Positions 1-6,893 of a DNA stretch of 22,572 nucleotides are shown piece by piece. The position numbers and the translations under genes are program-made. Positions within the stretch are counted from its first letter, which is position 1, and each line of letters starts with the position of its first letter. The stretch comes from G020353235 sp964569555 (GTDB lineage Bacteria; Chloroflexota; Dehalococcoidia; Dehalococcoidales; JAUYDJ01): contig CAZMTT010000015.1 of the NCBI GenBank assembly GCA_964569555.1, positions 1 to 22,572 of the forward strand, given 5' to 3'. The notes under the pieces were generated by a model. That model worked only from the letters and a program-made list of their open reading frames with translations, was not told the DNA's origin and ran no database searches.

Positions 1-2
1 AC

Positions 3-242
3 CGAATCGGCCGTACCGGGCGGGTCGATAAAAATGGTGATGCATTAACATTTGTGACCAATGCTGATGCGGATAAGATACGTGCCCTTGAACGGCTTCT
101 TGACACGCCGCTGGAGCGTATGACGCTTAAAGGCTTTGATTACACCAAGCCTGCGCCGGACAGAGAACCACGCCATTCGCAGCGACCGCGACGGCGTGTC
201 GTACAAAAACAAGGGATTGGTAGACAAATGGCTATAAAGTAG
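3..242 (+). CDS. DEAD-box RNA helicase, C-terminal fragment (RhlE-type)
   Basis: The window opens inside this gene, so only its 3' end is present. Reading in frame from base 3 gives RIGRTGRVDKNGDALTFV, which contains helicase motif VI (HRIGRTGR) and the following strand of the second RecA-like domain of DEAD-box proteins. After this comes an acidic/helical segment and a basic tail (RPRRRVVQKQ) typical of RhlE-like helicases, which use Arg-rich tails to hold RNA. The family unwinds short RNA duplexes with ATP during ribosome assembly or RNA decay. A GTG at 54 could be miscalled as a start, but the motif upstream shows that it is internal. The stop (TAG 240-242) is 13 bp before the CBS gene, suggesting cotranscription. 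The subfamily assignment is tentative because the ATPase domain is outside the window. Confidence 0.85.
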   Translation, partial: RIGRTGRVDKNGDALTFVTNADADKIRALERLLDTPLERMTLKGFDYTKPAPDREPRHSQRPRRRVVQKQGIGRQMAIK

Positions 243-255
243 AAGGAGGCATGAT

Positions 256-708
256 ATGAAGATAAGAGATTTCTTGAAAATCAAAGCCCACCCCGTAATC
301 ACCATTGGGCCAAATGATACCCTCTCCTCGGCTACCCAAAAACTAGTTGAGAATAACATAGGGGCGCTGCCAGTCTGCGATAACCAAGGCGTGCTCGTGG
401 GAATTATTTCCGAAAGAGATTTATTGAAAGAGTACTTCCAGCATAGCGGTATCCTCGGCAACACCAAGGTCCAAGACGTGATGACCAAGAGTGTAGCCGT
501 GGGCACCCCTAAAAAAGATGACCTGGATTATGCGACCAGCGTAATGAATCAGAAAAGAATTAGGCACCTGCCTGTAGTAGTTGACCAAAAGGTAGCGGGC
601 ATAATCTCAATACGAGATATAGTTAGCTTCCAACTAGAAGAGACCAAAGCGCAGATCCGTTACATAGGCCTAATACCCAGGCGAACTCGCTTTGAGAGAC
701 GGCTCTAG
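256..708 (+). CDS. Tandem CBS-domain protein
   Basis: This 150-residue protein consists almost entirely of two CBS repeats, about residues 7-62 and 77-132. Each has the usual hydrophobic strand-turn-acidic signature (ALPVCDNQGVLVGIISERDLL; HLPVVVDQKVAGIISIRDIV). A CBS pair folds into a Bateman module that typically binds adenosine nucleotides (AMP, ATP, SAM) in the cytoplasm and reports energy state. No catalytic or DNA-binding domain is attached, so the partner is unknown. A strong ribosome-binding site (AAGGAGG, 242-248) lies 7 bases before the ATG and fixes the start. The gene follows the helicase by 13 bp and ends before a clear intrinsic terminator, so it is probably the last gene of that operon. 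The family call is secure; the physiological role is not. Confidence 0.9.
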   Translation: MKIRDFLKIKAHPVITIGPNDTLSSATQKLVENNIGALPVCDNQGVLVGIISERDLLKEYFQHSGILGNTKVQDVMTKSVAVGTPKKDDLDYATSVMNQKRIRHLPVVVDQKVAGIISIRDIVSFQLEETKAQIRYIGLIPRRTRFERRL

Positions 709-772
709 TCTAACACCTTATATCACAACCTACTCGGCATTAAAACGCCTGTTTTAGAAGTACACAAAAGCA

Positions 773-805
773 AAGGCAGACCAACATTCAGGGTCTGCCT
801 TCTTA
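773..805 (+). terminator. Intrinsic terminator after the CBS gene
   Basis: A perfect 10-bp stem (AAGGCAGACC 773-782, GGTCTGCCTT 792-801) with a 9-base loop is followed by a T-rich tract (TTCTTATTCTT). It lies 65 bp after the CBS stop codon and fits a Rho-independent terminator for the helicase-CBS transcript. Confidence 0.85.
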
Positions 806-854
806 TTCTTCAGTGGTAGCGGGGGTTTTGAAATAGCGATGTGGGGCGGGGGTG

Positions 855-864
855 GTGCTATAGT
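855..864 (+). promoter_or_regulatory. Possible extended -10 promoter for the coiled-coil gene
   Basis: GTGCTATAGT is an extended -10 (TG-n-TATAGT). The 20 bases around it differ at only two positions from the tRNA-Ser promoter near 2158-2177. No good -35 hexamer lies 17 bp upstream, so this is a weaker call. It would give a leader of about 80 nt for the gene at 951. Confidence 0.35.
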
Positions 865-950
865 AAAAACGTAAAATAAATGAGGGGCGGGGGAGTATTG
901 AAAAAAATTATTTTTTGGTAAAATATAGTTGGGAAAGGAGGTGAGAAGTC

Positions 951-1160
951 ATGACTGGCGCGTTTGTTGATCAGAGCCGATGGAAAGAAGAAAAGATTGA
1001 GCTGATAAAGCAGCGGGGAAAACTGGAAGCGGAAAGGGAAAAGCAAGCTAGAGGTAACTTAGCCGAAGCGGAAAGGATCGGGGAAGAGATAAAAAAAATA
1101 CATGCCAGGATTGCGGAGCTCGATAAAAAAATAATGGCCACCCTGCTAAAGGTGGAATGA
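951..1160 (+). CDS. Small coiled-coil protein, unknown function
   Basis: I do not recognise this 69-residue protein. From about residue 12 to the end it is strongly helical and charged (repeated E/K/R with Leu/Ile at heptad-like spacing, for example ELIKQRGKLEAEREKQ and KKIHARIAELDKKI), so it is probably a short antiparallel or dimeric coiled coil. It has no signal peptide, membrane segment or cysteines. A very strong Shine-Dalgarno sequence (GGAAAGGAGGTGAG, 932-945) precedes the ATG, which argues that the gene is real and well translated. It stands alone between two intrinsic terminators (773-805 and 1206-1240), so it is monocistronic, perhaps driven by the extended -10 at 855-864. The upstream DNA is unusually G-rich and then A/T-rich. 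Confidence 0.7.
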   Translation: MTGAFVDQSRWKEEKIELIKQRGKLEAEREKQARGNLAEAERIGEEIKKIHARIAELDKKIMATLLKVE

Positions 1161-1205
1161 TAGCTAAATAGAGCCGGTAGAAGCTTAAGCTATCTAACTA
1201 AGTAA

Positions 1206-1240
1206 ATGGCACAGACTTCAGGTCTGCGCCATCTTGTTTT
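1206..1240 (+). terminator. Intrinsic terminator after the coiled-coil gene
   Basis: The stem ATGGCaCAGAC (1206-1216) pairs with GTCTGcGCCAT (1222-1232), with one A-C mismatch and a short loop, followed by CTTGTTTTT. It lies 46 bp after the stop codon of the small coiled-coil gene. Confidence 0.8.
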
Positions 1241-1370
1241 TAGGGGGGGATTCAAACCAGCGAGCTTGGGGGTGCTGGACACACCTGTCTTTTTACCATA
1301 AAACCAACCACATAGCGCAATGTTAAGCCATCTTAACTGGTAACGCCTTTAATTTGCCGTTTTGCCGCCA

Positions 1371-1580
1371 ATGAGAGTATTATTTTTGATGGCAAAGAGA
1401 AGATTTGCGTACCGGGAAATACAGGATGAGACAGTGCTAAAGGACTTCGTATTTTATTCAATTGCCGCCAGCGTTATTGCGCTGATAGCTCAGCTTGCCG
1501 GGGCGAGCCTGCCCGTAATTCTATTTTCACCCCTGCTTATCCCACCGCTTCTGCTACTTACCATCCGGATTATTCGTTAG
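1371..1580 (+). CDS. Small predicted two-segment membrane protein, unknown
   Basis: This is a 69-residue reading frame from ATG 1371. A TTG at 1362 and an ATG at 1389 (MAKRRFAYREI) are alternative starts. A basic, hydrophilic N-terminal stretch is followed by two hydrophobic segments, about residues 28-46 and 48-67, separated by a very short turn, so a small inner-membrane hairpin protein is plausible. No convincing ribosome-binding site precedes any of the starts and no family is recognisable. The gene stands alone: it follows 130 bp of DNA in which I see nothing and is convergent with ybeY (stop at 1610). The segmental hydrophobicity and basic first segment favour a real gene, but a chance reading frame cannot be excluded. 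Confidence 0.4.
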   Translation: MRVLFLMAKRRFAYREIQDETVLKDFVFYSIAASVIALIAQLAGASLPVILFSPLLIPPLLLLTIRIIR

Positions 1581-1609
1581 ATATCCTATATAACATACTG
1601 CCGAATATC

Positions 1610-2095
1610 TTACTGATAGACTGACTCAATACTGCCCAAAATTTCTTTCTCCCTGGCCCGCATGCGGCGCTTTTCCTCAGGCTTTTCGTGGTCATAGCCC
1701 AGAAGGTGAAGAATGCCGTGAATAACGAGCAGGGCAATCTCTTTTCTAACCGGGTGCTGGTGCTCTTCCGCCTGGATGACTGCCTGGGGGTAGGAGATAA
1801 TCACCTCGCCCAGATGCAGCACCCCGTCGGGCGGGGCCACAAAGGGCGGGGCGGAAGCCTCACTCTCCGCCGGCAGCCCGGCAAGCATGCTGAAGGAGAG
1901 GACATCGGTGGGGCGGTCCCGTCCTAAATATTCCCGGTTCAGCTGCCGCACTCTTTCCTGTCCGGTAATAACCAGGCTGAACTCCGCATCGGGGCTGGCC
2001 GACTCGACAGCGAGGATCTGCCGGGCTACTTCCGCCAGCCAGCCTGCCTCAAGGTGAGCCTCAAAATCCTGGTCAATTAAGACATTAATCTCCAT
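1610..2095 (-). CDS. ybeY: YbeY, endoribonuclease for rRNA maturation and quality control
   Basis: YbeY is a zinc-dependent single-strand endoribonuclease needed for 16S rRNA 3'-end processing and 70S quality control. This 161-residue protein has the family signature HGILHLLGYDH, with the three zinc-binding histidines at 126, 130 and 136. The upstream segment REYLGRDRPTDVLSFSM is also a hallmark (N-R-x-Y...TDVLSF). Its length is normal for the family. The start at 2095 gives the expected N-terminus (MEINVLID). There is no Shine-Dalgarno sequence. The predicted promoter (2109-2137) would start transcription only about 6-7 bases before the ATG, so the message may be leaderless or nearly so. The gene is divergent from tRNA-Ser. 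Confidence 0.95.
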   Translation of the reverse strand: MEINVLIDQDFEAHLEAGWLAEVARQILAVESASPDAEFSLVITGQERVRQLNREYLGRDRPTDVLSFSMLAGLPAESEASAPPFVAPPDGVLHLGEVIISYPQAVIQAEEHQHPVRKEIALLVIHGILHLLGYDHEKPEEKRRMRAREKEILGSIESVYQ

Positions 2096-2108
2096 AGCGG
2101 CTCAGTCA

Positions 2109-2137
2109 ATCATAGCACAGCTTAATAGCGCCCTCAA
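2109..2137 (-). promoter_or_regulatory. ybeY promoter, extended -10
   Basis: Read on the minus strand: TTGAGG (2132-2137), 17-bp spacer, TATGAT (2109-2114), with TG one base before the -10 (GTGCTATGAT). It is back to back with the tRNA-Ser promoter. Confidence 0.65.
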
Positions 2138-2148
2138 TTCGGTCAGAT

Positions 2149-2177
2149 TTGAGTGAAAGCGGGGGTTGTGCTATACT
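2149..2177 (+). promoter_or_regulatory. tRNA-Ser promoter, extended -10
   Basis: TTGAGT (2149-2154), 17-bp spacer and TATACT (2172-2177) with the TG-C extension (GTGCTATACT). The predicted start is about 2184, 7 bases before the mature tRNA. Confidence 0.75.
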
Positions 2178-2190
2178 AGCCTTGCTGACA

Positions 2191-2282
2191 GGAGGGATCG
2201 CATAGTGGTCTAGTGCGGCCGCCTGCTAAGCGGTTACCCTGCGAAAGCGGGGTCGTGGGTTCAAATCCCACTCCCTCCGCCA
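2191..2282 (+). tRNA. tRNA-Ser (anticodon GCU)
   Basis: This is a complete class II tRNA. The acceptor stem is GGAGGGA (2191-2197) with TCCCTCC (2272-2278), with discriminator G at 2279 and an encoded CCA (2280-2282). The anticodon stem is 2218-2222 with 2230-2234. Loop CTGCTAA places anticodon GCT at 2225-2227, reading AGC and AGU serine codons. The long variable arm (CCTGC-GAAA-GCGGG) is typical of tRNA-Ser, and the T arm is GTGGG-TTCAAAT-CCCAC. It has its own extended -10 promoter. Confidence 0.97.
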
Positions 2283-2283
2283 C

Positions 2284-2322
2284 GAAGACCCATACCCCTT
2301 CTTGATAAGGGGTATAATCTTC
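2284..2322 (+). terminator. Hairpin terminator after tRNA-Ser
   Basis: ATACCCCTT (2292-2300) pairs perfectly with AAGGGGTAT (2307-2315) around a 6-base loop, and GAAGA/TCTTC can extend the base. There is no long T run, so termination efficiency is uncertain. The right arm coincides with the left copy of a 19-bp direct repeat (2309-2327). Confidence 0.6.
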
Positions 2323-2842
2323 AAAGGTTTGTCAAGGAGATTTACCTATAAATTTATAATTTAATCAGATTTTCCGCCAATAACAAAAATTCTTGCTCCC
2401 CCAAATTGTGAACTGGCTTCATTAAGGATTTTGCTATAATATGCCTCTAATTCAGGTGCGATATTCTTTTTCTTACCTTCAGGAATATCCAATTCTATAT
2501 ACATATGAAAGCTATTATATTTATCCTCTCCAACCCATAGTTTACACACTTTATATTGCGAACTATGTTTATTAAGAACTGTTTCATAATAATCCGTTAT
2601 TCCTCTCATATCGTCAGGGAGTTTATTCAATGTGATTAATCCGACTAAATAATACATTTCTTTACCTCCTAGTTAAATTATAAATCCTTAACCACTAAAT
2701 AACACGTCTTGAATAAAAATCATTTAATTAATTTCAGAATTCAGGTTTTAAAATATAATATTATTCATTTAAATTTTAATCTTGCTCATAATTTAAATAA
2801 CGAGTAATATACGCTCTAACGACGGGGTATAATTTTTAAAGG
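2309..2842. repeat. AT-rich islet bounded by a 19-bp near-identical direct repeat
   Basis: GGGGTATAATCTTCAAAGG (2309-2327) recurs as GGGGTATAATTTTTAAAGG (2824-2842), 17 of 19 identical in the same orientation. The roughly 500 bp between the copies is strikingly AT-rich compared with both flanks and holds a single gene of unknown function (2361-2657). The position beside a tRNA-Ser gene suggests an insertion with a duplicated target, but promoter-like sequence recurring by chance is an alternative. Confidence 0.45.
2361..2657 (-). CDS. Hypothetical protein in the AT-rich islet
   Basis: This 98-residue protein matches no family I recognise. It is predicted cytoplasmic and mixed alpha/beta, with no signal peptide or membrane span. 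It has one cysteine, a central segment rich in Tyr/Lys/Asn, and a C-terminus ending in a strand-like ARIFVIGG motif. Base and codon use (many A/T-ending codons) differ sharply from the GC-rich neighbours, suggesting recent acquisition. A strong ribosome-binding site (AGGAGG on the minus strand, about 2665-2670) sits a proper distance before the ATG, and a TATAAT-like -10 lies at 2677-2682, so expression is plausible. It is the only gene between tRNA-Ser and miaB and points away from miaB. Confidence 0.7.
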   Translation of the reverse strand: MYYLVGLITLNKLPDDMRGITDYYETVLNKHSSQYKVCKLWVGEDKYNSFHMYIELDIPEGKKKNIAPELEAYYSKILNEASSQFGGARIFVIGGKSD

Positions 2843-2848
2843 GGTGCT

Positions 2849-4099
2849 ATGCCGGGGTATCATATCTGGACCATCGGTTGCCAGATGAACAAGGCCGAAT
2901 CAGAAAGACTCAGCAGCCTCTTTGCCGAACTGGGCTACCAGCCCACCGAGACCGCTGAAGAAGCCAGCCTCATTGTGCTCAATAGCTGCGTGGTGCGCCA
3001 GGGCGCCGAGAACAAGGTGGTCAACAAGCTCAATGCCTTAAGACACCTGAAGGGGACGAACCCCCAGCTGACGCTGGCGGTTACCGGCTGTCTGGTAAAC
3101 TCCGAGGTCAGCCATCTCAAGGCGCTCTTTCCCTATGTTGACTACTTTTTCCCGCCGGGAGGCTACCCGCCCTGGCTGGAAAGGGCCGGAGTATGGCCGA
3201 TGCTGCCCCGCCACCCCGCACCGACCACTTTCGTGCCCATCATTCAGGGCTGCGATAACTTCTGTGCCTACTGCATTGTCCCCTACCGCCGCGGGCGGGA
3301 GAAGAGCCGGCCCATCGCCGAAATAAAAAGCGAGGTTGAAGAGCTGGTAAGCCGCGGCACCAGAGAGGTAACCCTGCTCGGGCAGAATGTGGACTCCTAC
3401 GGGCACGACCTGCCCGATAAACCCGACCTGGCTGACCTGCTCCAGGAACTGAACACGATAGCGGGACTGGCCCGCATCCGTTTCCTGACCAACCACCCCA
3501 AAGATATGAGCTTCAGGCTCATCGAGGCGGTGGCCCGGCTGGAGAAGGTCTGCGAGCAGATAAGCCTCCCCGTTCAGTCAGGCAGCAATGATATTCTGAA
3601 GGCGATGAACCGTGGCTACACCGTGGAGCACTACCGCCGGCTCGTCGCCGGGATACGGAGCAAAATACCGGAGATAGCCCTGAGCACCGATGTCATTGTC
3701 GGCTTCCCCGGCGAAAGCGAAGCGCAGTTCGGGCAGACCCTGGATTTGCTCGCCGAGATTGGGGTTGACACCGTTCATGTGGCGGTCTACTCACCCCGCC
3801 CGGGAACCGCCACCGCCCGGGATTTTGAGGACGATATTCCAGCCACCGAAAAGAAGCGGCGGCTGGACCAGATTGAAGCGCTCCAGGAAAAAATTGCCCG
3901 CCAGATTAACGCCAGATTACTGGGCCAGACCGTTGAGGTTTTGGTTGAAGACCGCAAGAAGGGGAAGTGGCAAGGTCGCACCCGAAGTGGTAAACTGGTC
4001 TTCTTCAGCAGTAATGCTGACTGCCGGGGGCAGCTGGTTAAAATTAAGATTGAGAAAACCAGTCCCTGGTCATTACAGGGTAAAGTTAAACTAAAGTAA
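2849..4099 (+). CDS. miaB: MiaB-type tRNA methylthiotransferase (radical SAM)
   Basis: MiaB adds the 2-methylthio group to N6-isopentenyl-adenosine 37 in tRNAs reading UNN codons, using two [4Fe-4S] clusters and SAM. All parts of the family are present. The N-terminal UPF0004 domain has the cluster cysteines C11, C47 and C81. The radical SAM core has CDNFCAYC (C135, C139, C142). Downstream core motifs include LLGQNVDSYG and LPVQSGSNDILKAMNRGY, and a C-terminal TRAM domain follows (about 350-416). At 416 residues it is slightly short because the linker between the first two domains is compact. The start has AAAGGGG just upstream. A TATAAT (2828-2833) sits so close that the leader would be about 9 nt. 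It is followed by yajC after 16 bp. MiaB rather than MtaB/RimO is favoured by the core motifs. Confidence 0.92.
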   Translation: MPGYHIWTIGCQMNKAESERLSSLFAELGYQPTETAEEASLIVLNSCVVRQGAENKVVNKLNALRHLKGTNPQLTLAVTGCLVNSEVSHLKALFPYVDYFFPPGGYPPWLERAGVWPMLPRHPAPTTFVPIIQGCDNFCAYCIVPYRRGREKSRPIAEIKSEVEELVSRGTREVTLLGQNVDSYGHDLPDKPDLADLLQELNTIAGLARIRFLTNHPKDMSFRLIEAVARLEKVCEQISLPVQSGSNDILKAMNRGYTVEHYRRLVAGIRSKIPEIALSTDVIVGFPGESEAQFGQTLDLLAEIGVDTVHVAVYSPRPGTATARDFEDDIPATEKKRRLDQIEALQEKIARQINARLLGQTVEVLVEDRKKGKWQGRTRSGKLVFFSSNADCRGQLVKIKIEKTSPWSLQGKVKLK

Positions 4100-4115
4100 A
4101 GGGGGAAAGCAGGAA

Positions 4116-4466
4116 ATGTTAATCCGGGGATTGATGGCAGTATCGTTTATCGCCCTACTCTCCACCAGCGGCTGTATTCCCAGTGGAGCACCCGCCGAAG
4201 GCGGCGACAACCAGTTTATGTTTCTCGCCTTCATGGTGGTTATCTTCATCGGGCTGTACGTGATTTTCATCAGACCGCAACGCAAGAAAGTGAAGGAGCA
4301 CCAGAAGTTAGTCCTCGACCTGAAAAAGGGAGACAGGGTAATCACCGCCGGCGGAATATACGGAGTGATTGAAAAGATCAACGAAGATACCGCTGATTTG
4401 AGGGTAGAGTCAGGGGCAATAATCAGATTTGCCCGCAACGCGGTTCACGTCAAACGCGAGCAATAG
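4116..4466 (+). CDS. yajC: YajC, preprotein translocase accessory subunit
   Basis: YajC is a small membrane protein associated with SecDF in the Sec translocon. After an N-terminal hydrophobic segment (residues 5-20), this 116-residue protein has the standard YajC layout: one membrane helix (about 33-52), the signature FIRPQRKKVKEHQKLV, and a cytoplasmic domain containing LKKGDRVITAGGIYGVIEKI. The extra N-terminus (…LLSTSGC, Cys20) resembles a lipoprotein signal, although the -3 residue is Thr rather than Leu. Most YajC proteins lack it. A good ribosome-binding site (AAAGGGGGAAAG) precedes the ATG. The gene sits 16 bp after miaB and 11 bp before nadB, so it is inside an operon. No secD or secF gene follows. 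Confidence 0.93.
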   Translation: MLIRGLMAVSFIALLSTSGCIPSGAPAEGGDNQFMFLAFMVVIFIGLYVIFIRPQRKKVKEHQKLVLDLKKGDRVITAGGIYGVIEKINEDTADLRVESGAIIRFARNAVHVKREQ

Positions 4467-4477
4467 AGGCGGAAGAG

Positions 4478-6031
4478 GTGAAGACCAGCTACGACTATAT
4501 TATAGTCGGCAGTGGTATTGCCGGACTCTATACTGCCCTGCTGGCCAAGGAGCAGGGCAGTGTGCTCCTAATCACCAAAGGCAGCATTGATGACTGCAAT
4601 ACCAAGCATGCCCAGGGGGGGATTGCCGCCGCCATCAGCAAGCACGACTCCGCCGAGCTTCACTTCAAAGACACCATCGCCGCCGGGGACGGCTTGTGTG
4701 ATGAAAAGGCGGTGCGCATCCTGGTAGACGAAGCCACCGACCGTATCAGTGACCTGGTCAACTTCGGGGTACCCTTTGACACCCTTAATGGCAAGGTTGC
4801 CCTCACCCTGGAGGCAGCCCACAGCGTACCCCGCATTCTCCATGCCGGCGGTGATGCCACCGGCGAACATATTGAAGTCACCCTGAGCCGAAGGGTTCGT
4901 GCCGCCAAGATAAAAGTGCTTGAGAATTGCCTGGCGACCGAGATTCTGGTGGAAAACGGCCGGGTTAGAGGCGTAAGCGCCTTTCACTGCCGCCTCGGCT
5001 CCCCCGATGAATACGAGTGCCGCTACCTGATTCTGGCGACCGGTGGTGGCGGGCAACTATTCAAGTTCACCACCAACTCCGAGGTAGCCACCGGCGACGG
5101 CATCGCCCTCGCCTTCAAGGCGGGCGCCGAGATTATGGACATGGAGTTCTTTCAGTTTCACCCCACCGCCCTGCACCTGCCCGGGGTAACCCCCTTCCTT
5201 ATCTCGGAAGCGGTCCGCGGGGAGGGGGGAGTGCTGCGCAACGCCGAGGGCTACCGCTTTATGCCCGATTATGCCCCGGAGGGCGACCTGGCACCGCGAG
5301 ATGTCGTCACCCGGAGCATCGTCGCCGAGATGAAAAAAGAAGGCTCGGACCGGGTCTTTATTGACGTTACCCATTTACCACCGCGCATCATTACCGCCCG
5401 CTTTCCCCATATCTACCGGTTTTGCCTTGACCACGGTCTGAATATTACCAAAGCCCCGGTGCCCGTGGCGCCGGCGGCCCACTACATGATGGGCGGCATC
5501 AAGGTCAACACCTGGGGAGAAACCAATATCACCGGGCTGTTCGCCGCCGGTGAGACCGCCTGCACCGGAGTCCATGGCGCCAACCGGCTTGCCTCAAACT
5601 CAATGCTGGAAGTGATAGTGTTTGCCAAGAGAATTATGGAAAAAACGAAAAAAGGCAGGATAATAACGGCGCCCCGGCAGAATGAAATTCACCGCACGCT
5701 AGGTGAAAGACAACGGGTAAAAAAGGCAATATCAGCACCCAGCCTTTCTGCCCTGCAACAGCTACACTGGGGCAAAGTGGGTATTATCCGCAACAAGGAG
5801 GGCCTGACTCAAGCCGCCGAGACCCTGGCTGCCTGGCAGGAGTCCCTGCCCCCGCCCACCGACCGCCCCAGCTATGAACTAAACAACCTGGTGCTAGTCG
5901 GCCGGTTAATGACCGAGGCGGCCCTTCTCCGGGAAGAGAGCCGCGGTGCCCACTTCCGCGCCGATTTCCCCCAGAGCTCCCCCAAGTGGCAGCGCCATAT
6001 CGTATTCACTTCGGGTGAAACAGGTGAATAA
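4478..6031 (+). CDS. nadB: L-aspartate oxidase
   Basis: NadB oxidises L-aspartate to iminoaspartate with FAD, the first step of de novo NAD synthesis, and can use fumarate as acceptor under anoxia. The 517-residue protein has the N-terminal FAD dinucleotide motif VGSGIAGLY (10-18), the flavin-contact region HAQGGIAAA, the family motifs EFFQFHPTAL and YMMGGI, and the C-terminal signature GANRLASNSMLEVIVF. A helical C-terminal domain follows. The start is GTG (4478) with a GGAAGAG ribosome-binding site 11 bp after yajC. The 3' end overlaps nadC by 8 bp, implying coupled translation. Fumarate reductase and SdhA paralogues share the fold, but length and neighbouring nadC support NadB. Quinolinate synthase (nadA) is not in this window. 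Confidence 0.95.
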   Translation: MKTSYDYIIVGSGIAGLYTALLAKEQGSVLLITKGSIDDCNTKHAQGGIAAAISKHDSAELHFKDTIAAGDGLCDEKAVRILVDEATDRISDLVNFGVPFDTLNGKVALTLEAAHSVPRILHAGGDATGEHIEVTLSRRVRAAKIKVLENCLATEILVENGRVRGVSAFHCRLGSPDEYECRYLILATGGGGQLFKFTTNSEVATGDGIALAFKAGAEIMDMEFFQFHPTALHLPGVTPFLISEAVRGEGGVLRNAEGYRFMPDYAPEGDLAPRDVVTRSIVAEMKKEGSDRVFIDVTHLPPRIITARFPHIYRFCLDHGLNITKAPVPVAPAAHYMMGGIKVNTWGETNITGLFAAGETACTGVHGANRLASNSMLEVIVFAKRIMEKTKKGRIITAPRQNEIHRTLGERQRVKKAISAPSLSALQQLHWGKVGIIRNKEGLTQAAETLAAWQESLPPPTDRPSYELNNLVLVGRLMTEAALLREESRGAHFRADFPQSSPKWQRHIVFTSGETGE

Positions 6032-6893
6032 ATTATCACTATCTGATAAGCAAGTAGATAAGATTATAGACCTCGCCCTGGCCGAGGATATCAGCAGGGG
6101 CGATGTCACCAGTGAGACACTGATACCCGCCGGGTTCAGGGGGAAGGCATCACTGCTGGCCAGGGCTAACGGGATAGTGGCCGGCACCGAGGTCGCCGGC
6201 CGTGTTTTTCAGCGGGTCGACCCCTCACTCCAGATTAAAGTTTTAATTCAGGACGGAGCCACGATTAAAGCGGGGGATATTATCGCCACCGTTTCCGGCA
6301 AAGTAGCCAGCATCCTCAAGGCGGAGCGAACCGCCCTTAATTTCCTGCAAAGGCTGAGCGGCACTGCCACCCTGACCGCCCGCTACGTGGCTGAAGTAAA
6401 GGGGCTACCTACCCAGATTCTGGACACCCGCAAGACCACCCCCGGACTGAGGATACTGGAAAAGTATGCGGTGCGGGTGGGGGGTGGCCAAAACCACCGC
6501 CTTCATTTGGGTGAGCTGATGCTGATTAAAGATAACCACCTGAGCGCGCTGCGCGCCACCGGTATGAGCCTGAAAGATATCGTCACCCAAGCCAAAAAGA
6601 AGGCACCGCGGGGGATAAAGGTTGAGGTAGAGGTCGGCAATGCTCAGGAAGCCCTCGAAGCAGTTGCCGGCGGGGCGGATATTATCATGCTGGACAATAT
6701 GAGCCCTGATGAAATGCGCCAGGTGGTAAGCCATGTCCCTGACACGATTAAAACCGAAGCCTCCGGTGGCATTAATCTGGATAATGTCCGCGCCGTAGCC
6801 GAAACCGGGGTTGATTTCATCTCTATCGGCGCCCTCACCCACTCCGCCCCCGCCCTGGACATCAGCCTCGAACTCAAGCCCGCAAAATTATAG
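6024..6893 (+). CDS. nadC: Quinolinate phosphoribosyltransferase
   Basis: NadC converts quinolinate and PRPP to nicotinate mononucleotide, CO2 and PPi, the step after NadB/NadA. The 289-residue protein shows the type II PRTase signatures DTRKTTPGLR (134-143), GGGQNHRLHL (153-162) and LIKDNH (167-172), and then the barrel strands VEVEVGN, IIMLDN, EASGGI and ISIGALTHS. I chose GTG 6024, which gives the usual N-terminal helix (NKLSLSDKQVDKIIDLALAED) and a GGGTG ribosome-binding site inside the end of nadB. A longer frame back to 5946 only duplicates nadB sequence, and GTG 6015 is another candidate. The 3' end overlaps the convergent dtd gene by 6 bp. Confidence 0.94.
   Translation: MNKLSLSDKQVDKIIDLALAEDISRGDVTSETLIPAGFRGKASLLARANGIVAGTEVAGRVFQRVDPSLQIKVLIQDGATIKAGDIIATVSGKVASILKAERTALNFLQRLSGTATLTARYVAEVKGLPTQILDTRKTTPGLRILEKYAVRVGGGQNHRLHLGELMLIKDNHLSALRATGMSLKDIVTQAKKKAPRGIKVEVEVGNAQEALEAVAGGADIIMLDNMSPDEMRQVVSHVPDTIKTEASGGINLDNVRAVAETGVDFISIGALTHSAPALDISLELKPAKL

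Noticed and set aside
45..506. Long minus-strand reading frame opposite the helicase end and CBS gene
   Set aside because: It is antisense to two clearly real genes, has no recognisable domain and no ribosome-binding site.
1241..1300. Possible tRNA remnant: GGGATTCAAACC resembles a reversed T loop
   Set aside because: The flanking bases do not form T-arm or acceptor pairing on either strand.
1688..1927. Plus-strand reading frame within ybeY
   Set aside because: Shadow of ybeY, with no start signals and no domain.
2828..2833. TATAAT before miaB as a confident promoter
   Set aside because: No acceptable -35 hexamer lies 16-18 bp upstream and there is no TG extension, so it is mentioned only as a possible near-leaderless start.
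5946..6023. Longer nadC reading frame starting inside nadB
   Set aside because: The extra residues are an out-of-frame reading of nadB; normal NadC N-termini begin near 6024.
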